Below, piece by piece: positions 59,531 through 64,000 of a DNA stretch of 64,000 nucleotides. The position numbers were made by a program, and so were the translations under genes. Location of the stretch: positions 1-64,000 of the forward strand of contig NZ_JZDQ02000029.1 in the NCBI RefSeq assembly GCF_000960475.2, read 5' to 3'. Position 1 is the stretch's first letter; every line of letters starts with the position of its first letter. The notes beneath the pieces were generated by a model, which had not been told where the DNA came from, ran no database searches, and saw only the letters and a program-made list of their open reading frames with translations. The DNA comes from Nocardioides luteus (lineage in GTDB: Bacteria > Actinomycetota > Actinomycetes > Propionibacteriales > Nocardioidaceae).

Positions 59531-60040
59531 ATGGAGCCACCGATCACCCAGGCGACGCCCGCACAGGTGCAGGCGCTCGCGCACCCGACACGACACCGGA
59601 TATGGCGTGCCAGCGGCAACGAGGGAGCCACCGTCAGCCAGCTCAGCCATCGGCTGAAGGTCAACAAGGGCAACGTCGCCCATCACGTGAAGGTGCTGGT
59701 CGAGGTGGGTCTGCTGCGCCCGGACCGCACCAGGACCGTGCGAGGCGGAACCGAGCAGTACTACGTCACCACGGCACGCCGCATCAGCGTCGATGACGAC
59801 CAGGATGCCGTCCGGGCGATGTTCGCATCGATCGCCGAGGACCTTGTCGGCGCCGAGGCCCCGCTGATCAACCACCGCACCATCCGGCTCACCCGACGCC
59901 AGGCCAAGGCACTGGCCGAGCACCTCGACCGCGTGGTGAACGACCTCCACCCGGCCTCGCCCGACGAGCCGGCCCATGGCGTGCTGGTGAGCGTCTACCG
60001 ACATCAGCCGACGATGCGGGTCGGCTCCTCGCCGAGGTAG
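59531..60040 (+). CDS. ArsR-like winged-helix regulator
   Basis: A 169-residue DNA-binding protein. The N-terminal helix-turn-helix (PAQVQALAHPTRHRIWRASGNEGATVSQLSHRLKVNKGNVAHHVKVLVEVGLLRPDRTRTVRGGTEQYYV) is of the ArsR type with a long wing. The C-terminal 70 residues form a separate helical domain (MFASIAEDLVG, TRRQAKALAEHLDRVVNDL). ATG at 59531 has no SD and lies 5 bp after TTGAT, so the mRNA may be leaderless. It likely controls itself and the divergent S41-like gene. Confidence 0.85.
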   Translation: MEPPITQATPAQVQALAHPTRHRIWRASGNEGATVSQLSHRLKVNKGNVAHHVKVLVEVGLLRPDRTRTVRGGTEQYYVTTARRISVDDDQDAVRAMFASIAEDLVGAEAPLINHRTIRLTRRQAKALAEHLDRVVNDLHPASPDEPAHGVLVSVYRHQPTMRVGSSPR

Positions 60041-60112
60041 GGAGCCATGCTGCGGACGTCCTGGCAGAAGAGGTGGGAGTCGCCGGCCATCAGCTGCTGG
60101 CCGACACCCGCT

Positions 60113-60144
60113 CGGGGGGCTGGACCCAGGAGTCCAGACCCCCG
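60113..60144. terminator. Bidirectional hairpin between converging genes
   Basis: CGGGGGGCTGGAC (60113-60125) pairs with GTCCAGACCCCCG (60132-60144), a 13-bp stem with one mismatch and a 6-base loop. It lies between the ArsR-like gene and the GntP-type permease stop, and probably stops transcription from both sides. Confidence 0.75.
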
Positions 60145-60150
60145 GCCGGA

Positions 60151-61545
60151 TCAGACGATCGCCCAGGCCACGGCGGCGGCCGCGAAGCCGGTGACCGAGA
60201 GCACGGTCTCCAGCACGGTCCAGGTCGCCAGGGTCTGCTTCACGGTGAGGTTGAAGTAGCGCGAGACGATCCAGAAGCCGCCGTCGTTGACGTGGCTGAG
60301 GATGATCGAGCCGGCGGCGATCGCGACCGCGATCACGGCGAGCTCGGGCTGCGAGTAGCCGTCGCCCAGGGTGGGCGCGACGATGCCGCCGGTGGTCACG
60401 ATCGCCACGGTCGCGGAGCCCTGGGCGATCCGGAGGCCGCAGGAGATGACGTAGGCCAGCAGCAGGACCGGGAGGCCGGCGTCGGCGAGCACCTCGGCGA
60501 GGGCGGCGCCCACGCCGGTCGCGGAGATGACGGAGCCGAAGAACGCGCCGGCACCGACGACGAGCAGGATCATGCCGACCGGTCGCAGCGAGGCGCCGGT
60601 GAACTCCGAGATCTCCTCGAGCCTCATGCCGCGGCGGATGCCGAGCAGCCAGAAGGCGAGCAGCACGGCGATGGTGAGCGCGATCGCCGGGTTGCCGAGG
60701 AAGGTGAGCACGCTGAGCAGCCGGCCCGGGTCGAGCAGCATCGTGCCGAAGGTCGCGCCCAGGATCAGGACCAGCGGCACCGCGATCACCCCGAGGACCA
60801 GGGCGAGCGAGACCGGGGCGACCGGCGTCCTGTCCTGCTCCTGCTCAGCCTCGGTCTCGGCGACCAGCATCTCCTCGGGCACCGAGACCTGGACCCGCGG
60901 CGCGATCCACATCGGGAAGAGGATCCCGGCCGCGGCGAACGCCGGCAGGCCGCAGAGCAGACCCATGATGATCAGCCAGCCGAGGTCGACACCGAGGAGT
61001 CCGCCCAGGGCCGTCGGGCCGGGGTGGGGCGGTAGGAACGCGTGGGTCATCGACAGACCCGCGAGGACGGGGAGGGCGTAGAGGACGAGCGAGCGACCGC
61101 CTCGGTGGGCCGCGACGTACACCAGCGGGGCGAGGACGAAGATGCCGATGTCGAAGAAGACCGGGATGCCGAAGATCAGGCCGACCAGGCCCATCGCGAC
61201 CGGGGTGCCGCGCTCGCCGAAGATGCCGATCAGCTTGGAGGCGAGCACGTCGGCGCCGCCGGACCGCTCGAGCAGCGAGCCCAGCACGGTGCCGAGACCG
61301 ATGATGAGCGCGATGTGGCCGAGCACGCCGCCGAAGCCGGTCTCGATGAGCGACTCCTTCGAGGCGAGGGCCGTGCCGACCATCTGCTCGACGGAGAGAC
61401 CGGCCGCGACGGCCAGGCCGATGCCGCTGATGAAGAGGGCGATGAAGGGTTCGAGCTTCACCTTGATGATCAAGAAGAGGAGCACGGCGATCGCCACTGC
61501 GCAGAGCAGCAGCAGCCCGGTCGTGCTTGTCTGGAGCCAATGCAT
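60151..61545 (-). CDS. GntP-family permease (gluconate or D-serine type)
   Basis: A 464-residue transporter with 12 or more helices. IKVKLEPFIALFISGIGLAVAAGL, FGGVLGHIALIIGLGTVLGSLLERSGGADVLA, MTHAFLPPHPGPTA and AQGSATVAIVTTGGIVAPTL are the GntP signature. The family includes gluconate (GntP), D-serine (DsdX) and other carboxylate symporters. The operon neighbours process D-amino acids, so a DsdX-like role is plausible even though many would call it gluconate permease. ATG at 61545; a terminator follows. It is the last gene of the operon. Confidence 0.92.
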   Translation of the reverse strand: MHWLQTSTTGLLLLCAVAIAVLLFLIIKVKLEPFIALFISGIGLAVAAGLSVEQMVGTALASKESLIETGFGGVLGHIALIIGLGTVLGSLLERSGGADVLASKLIGIFGERGTPVAMGLVGLIFGIPVFFDIGIFVLAPLVYVAAHRGGRSLVLYALPVLAGLSMTHAFLPPHPGPTALGGLLGVDLGWLIIMGLLCGLPAFAAAGILFPMWIAPRVQVSVPEEMLVAETEAEQEQDRTPVAPVSLALVLGVIAVPLVLILGATFGTMLLDPGRLLSVLTFLGNPAIALTIAVLLAFWLLGIRRGMRLEEISEFTGASLRPVGMILLVVGAGAFFGSVISATGVGAALAEVLADAGLPVLLLAYVISCGLRIAQGSATVAIVTTGGIVAPTLGDGYSQPELAVIAVAIAAGSIILSHVNDGGFWIVSRYFNLTVKQTLATWTVLETVLSVTGFAAAAVAWAIV

Positions 61546-61579
61546 GGTCGGTTCTCCTGTGGGTCAGGTGGGGGACGGT

Positions 61580-62224
61580 TCAGCGCAGAGCAGCGCGGAA
61601 CCGGGCGGCGTTGGTGGTGATCTGCTCCCACCGGGCCTCGTCGACGTCGGCGGGCTTCACCACCGACGTCCCGGCGGTCACGGCGATGGCGCCGGCCCGT
61701 AGGAACTCCGCGGCGTTGTCGTCGTCGACTCCGCCGGAAGGGATCAGGGCGACCTCGGGGAACGGCCCCCGCAGGTCGGAGAAGTAGCGCGGGCCGACGG
61801 CCCGGGCCGGGAAGATCTTGACCGCGTCGGCGCCGAGTGCGGTCGCGGTCAGGACCTCGGTCGGGGTGAGCGCGCCGAGGACGACGGCGGCACCGGCGGC
61901 ATGACCCGCGGCGACGATCTCCGCGGCCTCCGCCGGCAGACCCGGCGTGACCAGGAACCTCGCCCCGGCGGCGAGGGCGGCGCGAGCCTGGTCGACGGTC
62001 AGCACCGTCCCGGCGCCGATGACGATGTCGTCCTCGGCCCGGGCGGTGACGTCGGCGAGGAGATTGGTCAGGCCCGGCGTCGTGTAGGTCAGCTCCACGG
62101 TCCGGATGCCGCCGGCCGCCAGGGCGTGGCACAGCGCGACCGGATCCTCGAGCCGGGAGGCGCGTACGACGACCAGCGCCCGGTCGGCGCGGAGCGTGTC
62201 GATCACGGGGTTGCTGGCGTTCAT
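61580..62224 (-). CDS. KDPG/KHG-aldolase family protein
   Basis: A 214-residue class I aldolase of the 2-keto-3-deoxy-6-phosphogluconate family. The Schiff-base Lys is in DAVKIFPAR, the catalytic Glu in TVELTYTTPG, and the phosphate loop is PSGGVDDDNAAEFLRAG. It cleaves a 2-keto-3-deoxy sugar acid to pyruvate and an aldehyde. Its ATG overlaps the D-aminoacylase stop by 4 bp. In a D-amino acid setting the substrate may be a hydroxy-keto acid rather than KDPG. Confidence 0.92.
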   Translation of the reverse strand: MNASNPVIDTLRADRALVVVRASRLEDPVALCHALAAGGIRTVELTYTTPGLTNLLADVTARAEDDIVIGAGTVLTVDQARAALAAGARFLVTPGLPAEAAEIVAAGHAAGAAVVLGALTPTEVLTATALGADAVKIFPARAVGPRYFSDLRGPFPEVALIPSGGVDDDNAAEFLRAGAIAVTAGTSVVKPADVDEARWEQITTNAARFRAALR

Positions 62225-63831
62225 CGGGGTCGGGTTCCTTCCTCGGTGCGGCGCAGCGCCCGGCCGGGCAGCGCGTCGGTGCGGTGGCCGTCCTCGATGA
62301 CGGCGGTGCCGTTGACCAGCACCCAGTCGATGCCGCGCGCCTGCTGCTGCGGCTCCTCGAAGGTGGCGGTGTCCTGGACGGTGTCGGGGTCGAAGAGCAC
62401 CAGGTCGGCGGCGTACCCCTCGCGGACCAGACCGCGCTCGCGCAGCCGCAGCCGGGAGGCGGGGCGGCCGGTCAGGTGGTGGACGCAGTCGACCAGGTCG
62501 AGCACGCCGAGGTCGCGTACGTAGCGGGCCAGGTAGCGGGGAAAGGTGCCCCACGCGCGCGGGTGCGGGCGCTCGCCGACGAGGATGGCGTCGCTGCCCC
62601 CGCAGTGGGTGCGGTGCCGCATGATCGTCTGCACGTTCTCCTCGTGGCCGACGTGCTGCAGGATCGTGGTGGCCATCCGGTCGCGGACGAGCAGGTCGAA
62701 GAAGACCTCGGTGGCCACCTGGCCGGACTCCTCGGCGATCTCGGCGACGGTGCGGCCGACGTGGCGCGACAGCTCGGGGTTGCGTACGCCGCTGATCTGG
62801 ATCGTGCGCCAGTCGGTGACGCAGCCGTGGCAGCCGTCGGTGCCGACGTGGTCGAGCTCGTGCGCTATCCGGGCACGGTCGGTCGGGTCCGCGATCCGGG
62901 CGAGCAGGGCGTCCGGGCCGCCCGCGGTCGACCAGCTGGGCAGCACCGCGCTGAGCGTGGTGGCGCCGGGGAGGTAGGGGTAGGTGTCGAGGGTGATGTC
63001 GACGCCGTCGGCCAGGCCGGCCTCGATGAGGTCGACCAGCTCACCGGCACGCCCGCGGTTGGGCTCGAAGTTCATGGTCGCGTGGGTGAGGTGGAGGGCG
63101 CACCCGGAGGTGCGGGCGACCTCGATCATCTCCGCGTACGCGTCGAGGGCCCCGGCCCCGTAGGACCGGTGGTGCGGGCTGTAGTAGCCGCCCGCCTCGG
63201 CGACGACCCGGCACAGCGTGGCCAGCTCCTCGTCGTCGGCGAACATGCTCGGCGGGTAGGTCAGCCCGCTGCTCATCCCGACCGCGCCCTCCTCGAGACC
63301 GACCCGGAGCAGCCGGGCCATCTCGGCGACCTCGGCGGAGGTCGCGGGCCGGTTGTCCGGGCCGACGACCATCAGCCGCAGCGTCCCCTGCGGCACGAGG
63401 TACGCCGCGTTGCACGCGATCCCGCGGTCGAGCCGGTCCAGGTAGCCGGCGACGGTGTCCCAGTCGAAGTCGAAGTCGTCGGGCTCACCGTTCCAGCCTG
63501 CGATCTGCCGGCGCAGCTGGGCCCGCGCGGCGGCGTCGGCCGGCGCGAACGAGAGTCCGTCCTGTCCGACGACCTCGAGCGTGACGCCCTGGCTCACCTT
63601 GGCGGTATGGTCGGGGTTCACCAGGATCTGCAGGTCCGAGTGGGCGTGCATGTCGATGAACCCCGGGGTCAGCGCCCGCCCGGCGGCGTCGATGGTGCGC
63701 CCCGCGGCCGGCACCGAACCGTCGGTGTGGATGCCGGTGATCCGGCCCGCGTCGATGCTGACGTGGGCGGGGAAGGCCGGGGCGCCGCTGCCGTCGATGA
63801 CGGTCGCGTCCCTGATCAGCAGGTCGGTCAT
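62221..63831 (-). CDS. N-acyl-D-amino acid deacylase family protein
   Basis: A 536-residue amidohydrolase. The zinc motif is FIDMHAHSD (His62, His64), with HLTHATMNF and HHRSYGAGALDAY in the right places. A notable change is EVVGQDGLSFAP, where classical D-aminoacylases have GNCG and the Cys binds zinc; this variant group is common in actinobacteria. It probably removes an acyl or carbamoyl-like group from a D-amino acid or hydantoin-type substrate. ATG at 63831 follows GAGAGGAACGACC. Operon with an upstream D-serine dehydratase-like gene, 11 bp gap. Confidence 0.88.
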   Translation of the reverse strand: MTDLLIRDATVIDGSGAPAFPAHVSIDAGRITGIHTDGSVPAAGRTIDAAGRALTPGFIDMHAHSDLQILVNPDHTAKVSQGVTLEVVGQDGLSFAPADAAARAQLRRQIAGWNGEPDDFDFDWDTVAGYLDRLDRGIACNAAYLVPQGTLRLMVVGPDNRPATSAEVAEMARLLRVGLEEGAVGMSSGLTYPPSMFADDEELATLCRVVAEAGGYYSPHHRSYGAGALDAYAEMIEVARTSGCALHLTHATMNFEPNRGRAGELVDLIEAGLADGVDITLDTYPYLPGATTLSAVLPSWSTAGGPDALLARIADPTDRARIAHELDHVGTDGCHGCVTDWRTIQISGVRNPELSRHVGRTVAEIAEESGQVATEVFFDLLVRDRMATTILQHVGHEENVQTIMRHRTHCGGSDAILVGERPHPRAWGTFPRYLARYVRDLGVLDLVDCVHHLTGRPASRLRLRERGLVREGYAADLVLFDPDTVQDTATFEEPQQQARGIDWVLVNGTAVIEDGHRTDALPGRALRRTEEGTRPR

Positions 63832-63842
63832 GGTCGTTCCTC

Positions 63843-64000
63843 TCAGAACCAGGTCCGGACGAGGTCCACGACGACCGGGTCGTCGGCGTCGGCGTCGTCG
63901 AGGACCGGGACGAGGCCCCACTTGTCGAAGGCGGTGCACGGGTGCGAGAGCCCGAGGCGGAGCTCGTCGCCGATCACGACGGGCGCCTCGACGGCGGCGG
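63843..64000 (-). CDS. D-serine dehydratase-like / D-threonine aldolase-type protein (3' part)
   Basis: Only the last 52 codons are in the window. The reading GLSHPCTAFDKWGLVPVLDD is the C-terminal zinc site (His-x-Cys) and DKW motif of the alanine-racemase-fold D-serine dehydratase and D-threonine aldolase group, which uses PLP plus a metal to deaminate or cleave D-amino acids. It is the first gene seen of the operon running to GntP. The N-terminus lies off the right edge. Confidence 0.8.
   Translation of the reverse strand, partial: AAVEAPVVIGDELRLGLSHPCTAFDKWGLVPVLDDADADDPVVVDLVRTWF

Noticed and set aside
1-64000. CRISPR arrays, transposases, integrases, tRNA or rRNA genes
   Set aside because: I looked for repeated spacer-like units, transposase motifs, integrase Tyr motifs and tRNA cloverleaf signatures and found none that I could support.

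Overview
The window is about 70% G+C, uses many GTG starts, has tightly packed genes with 4-bp ATGA or GTGA overlaps, and carries actinobacterial hallmarks: FprB-type ferredoxin reductase, a FadE24/FadE23-like pair, DUF222/HNH remnants and HisKA_3 kinases. It looks like the chromosome of a Nocardioides-like actinomycete (Nocardioidaceae). That assignment is inference from gene content and style, not from a marker-gene search. I see no prophage, insertion sequence, CRISPR array, rRNA or tRNA.

Layout. 1-2527: a sugar ABC binding protein (minus strand, permease beginning at the left edge) divergent from its LacI regulator, with a 29-bp palindrome between them. 2532-3732: a lone AbiEi/DUF559-like gene bracketed by two clusters of a 21-bp repeat in opposite orientations. 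3786-9894: RNase HI-GNAT fusion, Pr6Pr membrane protein, patatin-like protein, L-2-hydroxyglutarate oxidase, an ArsR/NmrA divergent pair, and peptide deformylase. 9964-12642: an acyl-CoA dehydrogenase pair with a clean palindromic operator and a strong terminator. 12675-18624: nucleosidase, second patatin, galactokinase, a binding-protein/von Willebrand A fusion with an overlapping hypothetical gene, and a LysR effector domain without a DNA-binding domain. 18732-19116: a guanidine-III riboswitch controlling a Gdx-type guanidinium exporter. 19194-26328: amine catabolism, with TetR, copper amine oxidase, a small metal-rich membrane protein, two APC permeases and an IclR-like regulator.

26337-35100: zinc-type CDF exporter, PEP-mutase-like enzyme, MOSC protein, lipid kinase, SMP-30-like lactonase, NatAB-type ABC exporter and a NarL-type two-component system. 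35169-41456: TTG-start DEAD-box helicase with leader and trailer hairpins, zinc alcohol dehydrogenase, membrane protein, arginase-family protein, a broken DUF222/HNH gene and a divergent endonuclease V homologue. 41530-48282: threonyl-tRNA synthetase, AurF-like diiron oxygenase with FprB and TetR, and a secreted metallopeptidase. 48375-58048: an OmpR-type two-component system co-transcribed with a GT-C-like membrane protein, an MFS transporter, then a second NarL-type two-component system divergent from an FtsX-type ABC transporter across a perfect 14-bp-arm palindrome. 58080-64000: HIT protein, an S41-like protein divergent from an ArsR-like regulator, and an operon for D-amino acid use (D-serine dehydratase-like, D-aminoacylase-like, KDPG-aldolase-like, GntP-type permease) cut by the right edge.

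No gene-free stretch exceeds 300 bases. The longest gaps (36539-36778, 5444-5671, 23978-24199, 43510-43705) contain the hairpins, operators or small ORF listed below. The most noteworthy items are the oriented 21-bp repeat clusters, the guanidine-III/Gdx unit, the diiron oxygenase/FprB locus, the amine oxidase with a Cys/His tail and coupled membrane protein, and several unassigned perfect palindromes in regulatory gaps.
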